Source of the DNA: Aliivibrio sp. S3MY1
GTDB lineage: Bacteria; Pseudomonadota; Gammaproteobacteria; Enterobacterales; Vibrionaceae
Direction of reading: 5' to 3'
Assembly: GCF_028765575.1 (NCBI RefSeq)
Contig: NZ_JARACO010000001.1
Location: 186,001 to 250,000 of the forward strand
Length of the DNA stretch: 64,000 nt
The notes under the pieces are model-generated. The model was given only the letters and a program-made list of their open reading frames with translations, had not been told where the DNA came from and searched no databases. Shown here piece after piece: positions 54,813 to 63,804 of this stretch (within the stretch, counting starts at the first letter, position 1; the number at the start of each line of letters is the position of its first letter). The position numbers and the translations under genes are program-made.

Positions 54813-55508
54813 TTACATAACAAAAATAATGGCCTTAGCCTTTTCGGAACTGTTATTGCTAAATACTAATTCTGTCTCTTGCGTTATTTTAAGCCCATCA
54901 CCAGAACTTAGTTCCATCTCGCCAATTGACAACCCATCATTAATGCTTTGTACAAAGACCTTTTTACCTAACTCAATAAAAAGTGATTGCTGAGTATTGG
55001 GTTCTAAAATAAGCTGCTTTATCACCGCATTTTGCTTAATTAAAAATGAGCCTCCACTCGCTGTTGGCGTTGCTATATCTACAAAGCCTTGTTCTTGAGG
55101 GAAAGGTTTCTGTTGATAGCTCGGCTCGCCATTAAATACATTCGGTTGTAACCAGATTTGTAATAAATGCAATTCTTCACTTGAGGAAGGATTAAACTCA
55201 CTGTGTTGAACCCCTGATCCTGCAGACATCAGCTGATATTCACCAGGTACAAGTTTCTCACTTTGCCCCATACTGTCTTTATGGGCAATCGCACCTGACA
55301 ATACGACGGTTAAAATTTCCATGTTTTCATGACCATGAGTTGCAAAGCCACCTTCAGGATTCACTCGGTCCTCATTAATGACCCGTAATGGACCAAAACC
55401 CATGTGATTCACATCATAGTAGTGACCAAAGGAGAAGGTATGCTTGGCATTCAACCAACCAAAATTTGCACTTCCACGCTCATTCGCTTTTCTTAATTCA
55501 AACATCAT
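54813..55508 (-). CDS. Pirin family protein
   Basis: This 231-residue double-cupin protein has the pirin N-terminal pattern SFGHYYDVNHMGFGPLRVINED, with metal-binding residues in THGHENMEILTVVLSG (two His) and GSGVQHSEFN (His, Glu). Length and layout resemble YhhW, a quercetinase-like pirin. The true substrate is unknown. It follows a DoxX gene by 24 bp, so they form an operon, a frequent pairing. Confidence 0.85.
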   Translation of the reverse strand: MMFELRKANERGSANFGWLNAKHTFSFGHYYDVNHMGFGPLRVINEDRVNPEGGFATHGHENMEILTVVLSGAIAHKDSMGQSEKLVPGEYQLMSAGSGVQHSEFNPSSSEELHLLQIWLQPNVFNGEPSYQQKPFPQEQGFVDIATPTASGGSFLIKQNAVIKQLILEPNTQQSLFIELGKKVFVQSINDGLSIGEMELSSGDGLKITQETELVFSNNSSEKAKAIIFVM

Positions 55509-55532
55509 CTTCTCCTTTATTATTACTCAAGT

Positions 55533-55985
55533 TTACTTTTGCACAGAAAGTCGATCTGCTAACCAGTTATCTACCGCGACTTTACCGCCACCAGATAACA
55601 TTAAAGACACACTCGCTGCTAATAGTGCTAAACCAAACTCATAACCACCATTAGACATAAACAATCCATTAGGTAAGTGAACACTTACAATCGCAATCAA
55701 CATAGTAAATGCCAATACCAACGCCGATGGTCGAGTCAGTAAACCAAGAATAATAAATAGGCCACCAAAAAACTCAGCACTGCCTGCTAAAAATGCCATT
55801 GCGACACCCGGTGCTAATCCTATTGATTCAAAGAACTGCCCCGTGCCAGATAAACCATAACCTCCAAACCACGCAAACAGTTTTTGGGCTCCATGCGCCA
55901 TAAAGATAATCCCCACAGGAATACGAAGCGCTAATGTGCTAAAGCCTGCGTTTGAAGCTAATAGCTGATCAATTTTCTGTTTCAT
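55533..55985 (-). CDS. DoxX family membrane protein
   Basis: This 150-residue protein has four hydrophobic helices and the DoxX motif RIPVGIIFMAHGAQKLFAWFGG, then GLLTRPSALVLAFTMLIAI. It is related to quinone-linked membrane proteins of unknown exact role. It is the first gene of the DoxX-pirin unit, divergent from a LysR regulator with a 205-bp gap, which probably controls the unit. Confidence 0.85.
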   Translation of the reverse strand: MKQKIDQLLASNAGFSTLALRIPVGIIFMAHGAQKLFAWFGGYGLSGTGQFFESIGLAPGVAMAFLAGSAEFFGGLFIILGLLTRPSALVLAFTMLIAIVSVHLPNGLFMSNGGYEFGLALLAASVSLMLSGGGKVAVDNWLADRLSVQK

Positions 55986-56190
55986 TTTATTTCCTTACCA
56001 ATTAAGTCTAAGAGGAGATCCCTCTGTCGTTGCTAATCAGTATAGATAACCGGCTCATAAAGAAAATTGGAAGTATTTGAGCTTATTGTTCAAATTTTTT
56101 GAATGTAAAATTGGCATGATAAGGTAAGCGGTCTAGTATTAATTCAATCCTGTCATATTTCGACTCAATACCTTTAGAATGAGGGACCTT

Positions 56191-57084
56191 ATGCAATCAC
56201 CCATCACACTTGATGCACTAAGAGCATTAGATGCCATAGATAGAAAAGGCAGTTTTTCAGCCGCAGCTAAATCCTTATTTAAAGTCCCTTCAGCACTCAC
56301 TTATACCATTAAAAAGCTCGAAGATGACCTTAGTGTGGTTTTGTTTGATCGCTCAAAACAGAAAGCCCAACTAACCTCTGCAGGTAAGTTGATCCTAGAG
56401 CAAGGGCGAGAAATTCTAATCGCTACCGATAAATTAGAATCAGCAGTAAAGCAGCTTGATTCTGGGTGGGAAAGAAACATTACCATCTCAAGAGATACCA
56501 TTATCCCGCTAGCTCCTTTGCTAGAGTCTATTTTTGAGTTCAATAAATTAGAACATGATACCAATATTACTATTTCTGAAGAATCACTTGGTGGCGGTTG
56601 GGATGCCATGCATAGTAATCGTACCGATATTGCCATTGGCGTTTCAGATCACTTACCAAAAGGCGAATATCAAATTAAAGAGATTGGTAGAGTCGATTTT
56701 CTATTTGCAGTAAGCCAGAGCCATCCTTTGGCCCTCATAGAACGACCTATTGAAGCCAGTGATTTATTGCTTTATCCCTCTTTGATTGTATCTGATTCTT
56801 CTTTATTACTGCCCACCAGAGATACTGGTTTATTTAAAAGCAAACAACAAATTCGCTTTAAAACCATGCAGGCTAAAATTGAGGCTCAAACAATGGGACT
56901 TGGCGTTGGTTTTTTACCTCGTCATTTAATTAAACAACAACTAAACGAAGGTATTTTGATTGAGAAGAAATGCACAGTACCAAGAGTTAACCCACCATTA
57001 TTCATTGCATGGCATAAAGATAACGATGGTAAAGCGTGCGAATGGTTAACCAATGAATTAATCAAGAAGACATGGTTATTGTAA
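56191..57084 (+). CDS. LysR-family regulator divergent from DoxX-pirin
   Basis: The 297-residue regulator has an N-terminal winged helix (LDALRALDAIDRKGSFSAAAKSL, VPSALTYTIKKLEDDL) and a periplasmic-binding-like effector domain. The ATG at 56191 is chosen for its GAGGG ribosome site at 56181-56185; an in-frame ATG at 56179 overlaps that site. Its 3' end overlaps the convergent diguanylate cyclase gene by 9 bp. Likely target: the DoxX-pirin operon. Confidence 0.88.
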   Translation: MQSPITLDALRALDAIDRKGSFSAAAKSLFKVPSALTYTIKKLEDDLSVVLFDRSKQKAQLTSAGKLILEQGREILIATDKLESAVKQLDSGWERNITISRDTIIPLAPLLESIFEFNKLEHDTNITISEESLGGGWDAMHSNRTDIAIGVSDHLPKGEYQIKEIGRVDFLFAVSQSHPLALIERPIEASDLLLYPSLIVSDSSLLLPTRDTGLFKSKQQIRFKTMQAKIEAQTMGLGVGFLPRHLIKQQLNEGILIEKKCTVPRVNPPLFIAWHKDNDGKACEWLTNELIKKTWLL

Positions 57085-59040
57085 ATAAAACGCCCTCTTG
57101 TCTTTGTACATAGACTCATCAGCAATTGTGAACATTTTAAACAAGGCTGTATCATCAGAGCATGCCCAACCAATGGAGTAATGCGCATCATATGCATTTC
57201 CTTCCTTATCAAAGAATTTCAACTTCTCTTGGCTTAGTTGTAATTGTTCAGCCAAAAGTGTGCATTCTTTTCTTGTCATTCCCTTAGTTAAAAGAGCAAA
57301 CTCATCACCACCGATTCGATAGAAAGACTCATTTTCGCTCAATAACCCAGAAATGAGAGAACTGCTTGCTCGAATTAATTCATCCCCTAAATCATGGCCA
57401 TATTGGTCATTAATCGCTTTTAAGCCATTAACATCTAGGATAAATAGCCCAAAATTCCAAGCAGCTTCTGAATCTCTATAACGTTTTTGATAATGAGCTA
57501 AATCTTCATCAAAAGCCTTACGGTTCCCACATTGTAATAATGCATCACTTCTTGCTACGTCAACTAGCTCCAACCATGATGACAGTTGTTTAACAAACAG
57601 CTTAAATACTAATTGGTTTACTTCTAATTGCGGGCTAGATACAAAACGTAAGCTGGCTAGACATTTATCCTTACTAGACAATATTTGAATCCCTTCTTTA
57701 TCTCCTAATGGTTTAAATCGTAGCTGCCACTGAGTATCAGAAAACAGATGCTGTAATTGACACTCAACCTTTTGAGGAAGCTCACGATAGCTCAATGTTT
57801 TATAAATTGAACCAAACTCTATCACTGCTGCTAAATTATTCTTATGTAATTCCTCTCTAGTTAAAGCGTCACTAAGTTGAGCGGTTTGTTTTGTTACTTG
57901 AACCTCAAGCTCTTGATTAAAATTAGAGAGTTTTTTATTACTTCGTTCAATGACTTTTTTGGAATCGTTTAATTCATCGTTTTTATTTTTAAGCTCATTC
58001 AATTGATTTCGAATCGTAATACTCATTTTACTTAATACTAACGCCATTCGATCAAACTCTGAGAATTGAAATTTCTTACCCTTTACTTCTTTGTTGGATG
58101 CATAACTGACTATGGTGTTTTCTATATCGATAAACTCTCTAGAGATCCAACGAGTGATCCCCATTGCAATTAAAAGAACGGTAATAAAAGTCCATCCAAT
58201 AACCGTAAATAAAGCCAGCAAAGATGATTTCATCTCTTTAAGACGTTCCATATCTGAAAATTGATAAGTAATATCAAGGGTTAATGGCGATGAAAATGAC
58301 GAATTATTCAGTACGAAGACCCGCTCTAAAATACCATTTTCCGTCATCTCAGATTTTACATTTTCGTGCGTATCTAAATGCTGGTTTAAATTAAAATTCT
58401 CATCTTTCAATAAAAAATGCTGAAAGCTCTGCTCAATCGTATCGAATGAAATTAAGACAACAACATAACCAGAAGCTCGGTAACGACCTGAGCCTTCTAA
58501 ATTATAAGCCAGCATAGGGGTGACCAAAGCGATGCCTTTGGCTAAATCCGTCCCTTTAATTAAATTGGATTCTGTATAAAAATGAGCCTTCGTTAAGCCT
58601 TGTTCATATATCGATGTATCGACACTTATTTCTCTTAATAACTGACTATTTTCAAAATAATAAGGACGTCCATTAAGATCATATAAAGGTTCCCATTTAT
58701 CATTCAAAATATAAACACTATTAATCAATCCTGATAGTTCACTAAAACGAACGAGATTATGCGTTACCACACTAGAATATAAAATATTATCTAGTGCTTG
58801 GATATTAAATCGATCACGAGATAACCAATTTAAACTTTGTTGAATCCTATCAAACTCCACCACAATCTCTTGCGCAATGGTAGATACGGCATTTTGTATT
58901 TGTTGCTCTTTTTGACTTAATAATTTCTCACTAATGCTATTTGTTAAAAACTGACTAATAAAGATCAATGGAGCAAGTGAAGCGATAAGCAAAACATAAG
59001 TAAATGCTTTACGTAAACTAAAATAAGGACGAGAAATCAT
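57076..59040 (-). CDS. Membrane diguanylate cyclase coupled to a periplasmic binding protein
   Basis: The 654-residue protein has helices at about 13-32 and 275-297 flanking a large periplasmic sensor domain. It continues with a HAMP-like/coiled-coil linker (KNDELNDSKKVIERSNKKL), a GAF-like region (about 410-500), and a C-terminal GGDEF domain (CGNRKAFDEDL ... RIGGDEFALLT, signature about 577). The I-site RxxD is not present (SENE at the equivalent position), so product inhibition may be absent. Its start overlaps the upstream binding-protein gene by 4 bp (ATGA), so the two are made together. It likely converts ligand binding into c-di-GMP. Confidence 0.88.
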   Translation of the reverse strand: MISRPYFSLRKAFTYVLLIASLAPLIFISQFLTNSISEKLLSQKEQQIQNAVSTIAQEIVVEFDRIQQSLNWLSRDRFNIQALDNILYSSVVTHNLVRFSELSGLINSVYILNDKWEPLYDLNGRPYYFENSQLLREISVDTSIYEQGLTKAHFYTESNLIKGTDLAKGIALVTPMLAYNLEGSGRYRASGYVVVLISFDTIEQSFQHFLLKDENFNLNQHLDTHENVKSEMTENGILERVFVLNNSSFSSPLTLDITYQFSDMERLKEMKSSLLALFTVIGWTFITVLLIAMGITRWISREFIDIENTIVSYASNKEVKGKKFQFSEFDRMALVLSKMSITIRNQLNELKNKNDELNDSKKVIERSNKKLSNFNQELEVQVTKQTAQLSDALTREELHKNNLAAVIEFGSIYKTLSYRELPQKVECQLQHLFSDTQWQLRFKPLGDKEGIQILSSKDKCLASLRFVSSPQLEVNQLVFKLFVKQLSSWLELVDVARSDALLQCGNRKAFDEDLAHYQKRYRDSEAAWNFGLFILDVNGLKAINDQYGHDLGDELIRASSSLISGLLSENESFYRIGGDEFALLTKGMTRKECTLLAEQLQLSQEKLKFFDKEGNAYDAHYSIGWACSDDTALFKMFTIADESMYKDKRAFYLQ

Positions 59041-60200
59041 AATCCTTCCACTTTCGTTGTAAATCGAACAATGAGGTTTTTTATGTATATCATCGTATCT
59101 TTTGCAGGCATACCATCAGAATGACGTGAGACACCTCTCGCTAACGCCTCCCACACAAATGAAACTCGTAAACTCGTTGGCATAGGTTGAGATTGTAAGT
59201 ATTGTTGATAAACAGCATTCATTATTTTTTTATTCGGTAATATGACGGTTTGATTCACTTCTGTTGACGCTGATATATATTGATGCTCATTAATTAATCT
59301 AGTTAAAAATGCTTTATCTTGAGCCAATTGTATTAACTGTTTAATCATGGCTCTTTTTTCAGGATCCTGAAAACTTACTTTCGTCATTGTTAACACTTTT
59401 CCGCCAGATAATGATTGCATTGGGACCCCTTGATAACTAGGCAATGACGCTATCCCTAAATTATTCCCAAACTCTTCAATTAAATGACTCACGGCCCAAT
59501 CACCATCGATTAAATACGATGCTTTACTATCAATAAATAATTGACGGCTACACAAACTATTACACTCATAATCCAAATGGTTAAGTAATGCTGAATTATA
59601 ATAAAACATGAGCGCTTCTGAGGACTTCTCATCGTCAAAATGAAGCTGATCTAAAGGTATATTTGGATGAAACAGGCTGAAAAATGCTGCGAAGAAATAC
59701 ATATCTCTTACGCTATAACTAATATGCAGTTTACCTGGTTCTTTTTCAGACAATACTTGCAGTTGCTCCCATGTCGTAATTGGTGTAGTAATTTTGCTCT
59801 TATCATAAAAAAGCATTAGATGATTACCAAGAAACAAAGGAAGCCCCATATAACTATCACCAACCATTGCACTTTGTTTTGCTGCTGGTTCTAATTGATC
59901 TTGTTTTATCCATATTTTAGGAATCGGTGTAATGCCTATAAATTTATGCAAACCTAAAAAATCCGACGGAACCCATGCGACATCTGGCATATAATTTTTC
60001 GATCTTGATGCTAATAGCAATTCAGCTTTCATTTCATCAATCGAGAACTTACGAATAATTAATTGATTACCTGTTCTCGCTTCAAATTCTTTCGCTAATT
60101 CTTGATCGACGTTGTCACCAAATACACTCCAAAACTCAAGCATTCCGGCCTGCGAAGAGAATGAAAATAAGGTACTGATTAATATAAGAAATTTTGGCAT
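59037..60200 (-). CDS. Periplasmic extracellular solute-binding protein, sensor partner of the diguanylate cyclase
   Basis: The 387-residue protein has a signal peptide (ILISTLFSFSSQA). The mature part resembles family-1 sugar-binding proteins: MLEFWSVFGDNVDQELAKEFEARTG, MPDVAWVPSDFLGL, GLPLFLGNHLMLFYDK, DGDWAVSHL and GGKVLTM. No ABC permease or ATPase genes are nearby; instead its stop codon overlaps the start of the diguanylate cyclase. This is the plan of NspS-MbaA in V. cholerae, where a binding protein relays ligand status to a c-di-GMP enzyme. Ligand unknown, perhaps a sugar. Confidence 0.85.
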   Translation of the reverse strand: MPKFLILISTLFSFSSQAGMLEFWSVFGDNVDQELAKEFEARTGNQLIIRKFSIDEMKAELLLASRSKNYMPDVAWVPSDFLGLHKFIGITPIPKIWIKQDQLEPAAKQSAMVGDSYMGLPLFLGNHLMLFYDKSKITTPITTWEQLQVLSEKEPGKLHISYSVRDMYFFAAFFSLFHPNIPLDQLHFDDEKSSEALMFYYNSALLNHLDYECNSLCSRQLFIDSKASYLIDGDWAVSHLIEEFGNNLGIASLPSYQGVPMQSLSGGKVLTMTKVSFQDPEKRAMIKQLIQLAQDKAFLTRLINEHQYISASTEVNQTVILPNKKIMNAVYQQYLQSQPMPTSLRVSFVWEALARGVSRHSDGMPAKDTMIYIKNLIVRFTTKVEGL

Positions 60201-60282
60201 AACAATAAGGGTACTTTAGATAAAAATTAAAAACGGCGATAAATTCGATACGTATTATGCGTTTATTTTAGCATAGCTCAGC

Positions 60283-60401
60283 GCTAAATCAGTTATTGTT
60301 TTACCTGGCTTTATGGGTAGCCGCGATTGAACGTCTTGCTGAAAATAAAAGCGTCTTAGGACTACCAACACCTTTGTGTTTCCAAAATAGAAATAAGTAG
60401 T
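60283..60401 (+). pseudogene. Possible C-terminal gene remnant
   Basis: A frame reads SSALNQLLFYLALWVAAIER then LAENKSVLGLPTPLCFQNRNK and a stop, with no start codon and a stop just upstream. It looks like the tail of some protein. I cannot assign a family, and chance is possible. Confidence 0.2.
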
Positions 60402-60473
60402 TCGCATACTTTCACTAAACGAAACTGAACAATTCCATTAGAATAAACCCATACTAATAAAATGGGTTCTATC

Positions 60474-62000
60474 ATGAGTCAAGAACGTTTCTATAGCATC
60501 ATTACCGATGCAAACCTTTCTCCAAAACAGAAATCACAATATTTAGCATTAGAAGCTGAGGCTAGTTTGCCTTATATGGAAATTGACTCTGATACCCAGC
60601 AAGCACTGGATGATGGCATCCTGTGTGATATGTTTGAGGGCCACGCCCCTTTTAAACCTCGCTATGTATTGCCTGATTACGCAAAGTTTTTATCTCAAGG
60701 TTCAAAATACCTAGAGCTATCTGCGGCCGAAGATTTTGATGATGCATTAAATTTACTCACTATAATCTATCATCATGTCCCTTCTGTTACTTCTATCCCT
60801 GTTTATCTTGGCCAACTTGATACTGTGCTCATGCCTTTTGTTGGTACCCTTAGTGATGAAGAAATTTACCAAAAAATAAAACGTTTTTGGATCATGCTTG
60901 ATCGCACGCTACCTGATGCCTTCATGCACGTAAACATTGGCCCAACAGATAACATTATTTGCCGTACTATCTTGCGTGTTGATGCTGAATTAAAGCAAAT
61001 AGCACCTAACTTAACCTTTATGTACGATGCTGAGATCACACCAGATGATCTGCTTCGTCAAGCGGCTTCAAATATTTGTGAGTGCAGTAAACCTCACATT
61101 GCAAATTACCCAGTACACGCAAAAGCGTACAATAACACCGGCTTTGGCATCGTCAGTTGCTACAACTCGCTACCGTTAGCAGGTGGCTCTAATACTCTTG
61201 TCCGCATGAACTTAAAAGAAGTGGCGAAAAAAGCCCAAAATAAAGTGGACTTTGTTGATAACGTGCTACCTAATTACTGCAACGTTATGTTTGGCTTAAT
61301 TAATACAAGAAGTACATTCTTACATGAAAAATCAAATTTCTTTGAGGGTTTTTTAACCAAAGAAGGATTGATTAGTGAAGACCGATTCGCTCCAATGTTT
61401 GGTATTTACGGCATGGCTGAAGCCGTCAATATTCTTATGGAAAAAGAAGGCGTTGAAGCAAAATACGGTCATGATGAAATAGCAAATCAATTAGGCCATG
61501 CTATTTCAAAACAACTCTCAGAAATTGTTGATTCAACCGAGGTAAAACACGGCTATCACGGTAAAGCATTGCTTCATGCACAAGGTGGCATTAGCTTAGA
61601 CATTGAGGTCACTCCAGGTGTTCGTATCCCTTATGGCACAGAGCCAGATCCAGTATCTTATGTGCAAGCCACTGCTGAGCACCATCAATATTACACCTCT
61701 GGTGTCAGTGATATCTTGACCATTGATGAAACGGTTAAATCAAATCCTGAAGCGATGTTTAACCTAGCAAAAGGCGCACTGCAATTAGGCTATCGTGAGT
61801 TTACCGCCAATGTTGCTTCTAACGATTTAGTTCGTATTACAGGTTACATGGTAAAACTGTCTGATATTGCTAAGTACGACGCTGAAGGGTCTCGAACCAA
61901 TACGACGTTTTTAGGAGCAGAAGCGGCGAAAAACACGGAAGTATTGAACCGTACACCTCGTGTTGTAGCGCTAGAGATGACACCTACGTACGCAGAATAA
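60474..62000 (+). CDS. yjjI: YjjI family glycyl radical enzyme
   Basis: The protein has 508 residues, close to E. coli YjjI (516). The catalytic Cys is in GIVSCYNSLPLAGG (about 228) and the glycyl radical site is RITGYMV (about 455), the family RVxGY motif. The radical is installed by the YjjW-type activase encoded 12 bp downstream. The reaction of YjjI is not established; it is an anaerobic enzyme by class. The ATG at 60474 fits the family start; ATG at 60462 is in frame. No Fnr site was recognised upstream. Confidence 0.9.
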   Translation: MSQERFYSIITDANLSPKQKSQYLALEAEASLPYMEIDSDTQQALDDGILCDMFEGHAPFKPRYVLPDYAKFLSQGSKYLELSAAEDFDDALNLLTIIYHHVPSVTSIPVYLGQLDTVLMPFVGTLSDEEIYQKIKRFWIMLDRTLPDAFMHVNIGPTDNIICRTILRVDAELKQIAPNLTFMYDAEITPDDLLRQAASNICECSKPHIANYPVHAKAYNNTGFGIVSCYNSLPLAGGSNTLVRMNLKEVAKKAQNKVDFVDNVLPNYCNVMFGLINTRSTFLHEKSNFFEGFLTKEGLISEDRFAPMFGIYGMAEAVNILMEKEGVEAKYGHDEIANQLGHAISKQLSEIVDSTEVKHGYHGKALLHAQGGISLDIEVTPGVRIPYGTEPDPVSYVQATAEHHQYYTSGVSDILTIDETVKSNPEAMFNLAKGALQLGYREFTANVASNDLVRITGYMVKLSDIAKYDAEGSRTNTTFLGAEAAKNTEVLNRTPRVVALEMTPTYAE

Positions 62001-62012
62001 GAAATCATTACT

Positions 62013-62924
62013 ATGGTTAACGCTGAGCTTTTTTCTGGCGATACCATCAACTACAACAAAACAGGATTGGTCAGTAAAGTACTGACCTTTTCTTGTGTTG
62101 ATGGCCCAGGAAACCGCCTTGTGATCTTCTTACAAGGCTGTAATTACGATTGTATAACTTGTCATAACCCTCATACCATTAATCACTGTGATCATTGTGG
62201 TGATTGCGTTGAACCGTGCCCAACAGGTGCATTAACCTTTGATGATTCACCAAGCAAGAAAGTCATATGGAATGAAGCGCTGTGTACTCAATGTGATAAA
62301 TGCATTGATGTCTGCCCAAGTAAATCAAACCCAAAAATAACAACGTATACGGTAGGAAAGCTGATTGAATTCACCAAAAAACACGCGCCATTTTTAAGTG
62401 GGGTTACGATTTCTGGTGGTGAAGCGACCTTACAATTACCTTTCATTATTGAATACTTTAAAGCCATCAAAACCGAAAAATCATTAAGCCACCTTACTTG
62501 TTTCATAGACAGCAATGGCAGTCTGTCTGAGCAAGGTTGGAACAAGGTTTTACCATATCTTGATGGCACCATGATTGATTTAAAAGCATGGCAAAACGAC
62601 ACCCATTTATGGTTAGTCGGCAGAGAAAACCATCGCGTATTGCACTCTATTAATTTATTGGCTCAACACGGAAAATTACACGAAGTTCGTTTATTGTATA
62701 TTCCGAATAAAACCGATTTATCAACAGAGATAGAAGCCGTTAGCGATTATTTAAAAACACTACCAGATCATATCACTATCCGTTTAAATGCGTTCCAACA
62801 TCATGGTGTGATTGGCGAAGCGTTAGAGTGGGATAAATGCAGTAAAGCACAGATGGAAGAGTTTGAAGCCAAGTTAGTGACTCGATTAGGGCGCTCAGTG
62901 ATCACCCCATCGATTTATACTTAA
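62013..62924 (+). CDS. yjjW: YjjW-like glycyl radical enzyme activase (radical SAM)
   Basis: The 303-residue activase has a radical SAM cluster CNYDCITC (CxxxCxxC, about 42-49). Two inserted 4Fe-4S clusters follow (CDHCGDCVEPCPTGAL and CTQCDKCIDVCPSKSNP). GVTISGGEATLQ binds SAM. It should cleave SAM to 5'-deoxyadenosyl radical and activate YjjI. The gene follows yjjI by 12 bp in the same operon. A hairpin at about 62950-62975, inside the end of the next convergent gene, may terminate it. Confidence 0.92.
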   Translation: MVNAELFSGDTINYNKTGLVSKVLTFSCVDGPGNRLVIFLQGCNYDCITCHNPHTINHCDHCGDCVEPCPTGALTFDDSPSKKVIWNEALCTQCDKCIDVCPSKSNPKITTYTVGKLIEFTKKHAPFLSGVTISGGEATLQLPFIIEYFKAIKTEKSLSHLTCFIDSNGSLSEQGWNKVLPYLDGTMIDLKAWQNDTHLWLVGRENHRVLHSINLLAQHGKLHEVRLLYIPNKTDLSTEIEAVSDYLKTLPDHITIRLNAFQHHGVIGEALEWDKCSKAQMEEFEAKLVTRLGRSVITPSIYT

Positions 62925-62939
62925 TGCTTTGGTTATTGC

Positions 62940-63704
62940 TTATTTAGAAAATACCGCAGTCAAATAGCGGTTATTTAGCCCTTTAGTAAGGATCGAGTGC
63001 ACTCTATAAAACAGTGCGCTCGGTTTTTTAATATAGTGTTTAACGATATTGCGACCGACACCTTGTGAGCGGTTTTCTTTCGATTCTTTTTTAGAAAACA
63101 ATCCTTTAAATTCCCAATATTGGATCTGCTCAAACGTTTCACCCGCTTGATAATTTGAAGCTGAAAACAGACGATAAAAAGAGGCCACTGTAAAATCATG
63201 CAAATGGTGAGGGTTCCCATCAACCGTAGGCGTGGTCGGAACCGATGCGATCATAATACCGTGTTCATTCAACTGCGTTAGTAAGTGCGTTACCATCTTT
63301 TGAGGCTCAGGCACATGCTCTATCGTTTCTAAGCTAATGATCGTATCAAACTGTTGGAATTTATCGCCACTAAGCAAAAGTTGGAAGTCCATACCGTCTC
63401 CACATTCATAGCGTAAGTTATCCGCTTGATAATGCTCTCTGGCATAGTTAACCGCCATTGGGTCAACATCGACACCAACAAATTGTTTATCAGGATGAGC
63501 TTCTGCCATTAATGCAGTGCCATAACCACACCCACAAGCAATATCTAAAATAGAACTGCCGCGTAACTGTTCAGAGGCAAATTGATAGCGTTCTAAATGG
63601 ATTTCCAACACATCTTGATGACCTTTATCATCTTGATTCAGCTGTTTTGGGTAAATACGTTCTAAAGAGTGTTCTGCGGTGATCTTTTCTTGTGGTAAAT
63701 CCAT
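62940..63704 (-). CDS. Class I SAM-dependent methyltransferase
   Basis: The 254-residue protein has SAM motif I ILDIACGCGYGTALMAE, the acidic strand end VGVDVDP, motif II FDTIISLETIEHVPEP and motif III LNEHGIMIASVPT. These are typical of the UbiG/Methyltransf_11 or _25 group. The substrate cannot be told; the C-terminal basic region (KKPSALFYRVHSIL) may contact a membrane or nucleic acid. A single gene, convergent with yjjW with a 15-bp gap. Confidence 0.82.
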   Translation of the reverse strand: MDLPQEKITAEHSLERIYPKQLNQDDKGHQDVLEIHLERYQFASEQLRGSSILDIACGCGYGTALMAEAHPDKQFVGVDVDPMAVNYAREHYQADNLRYECGDGMDFQLLLSGDKFQQFDTIISLETIEHVPEPQKMVTHLLTQLNEHGIMIASVPTTPTVDGNPHHLHDFTVASFYRLFSASNYQAGETFEQIQYWEFKGLFSKKESKENRSQGVGRNIVKHYIKKPSALFYRVHSILTKGLNNRYLTAVFSK

Positions 63705-63804
63705 TTTACTACCTTGATAAACAATTGGTTATAAAGCATAGACGATAATAGCTACGCCAATATCATTCAAAAAATAGTAACATTAATTACTTAGTTATAA
63801 TCTC

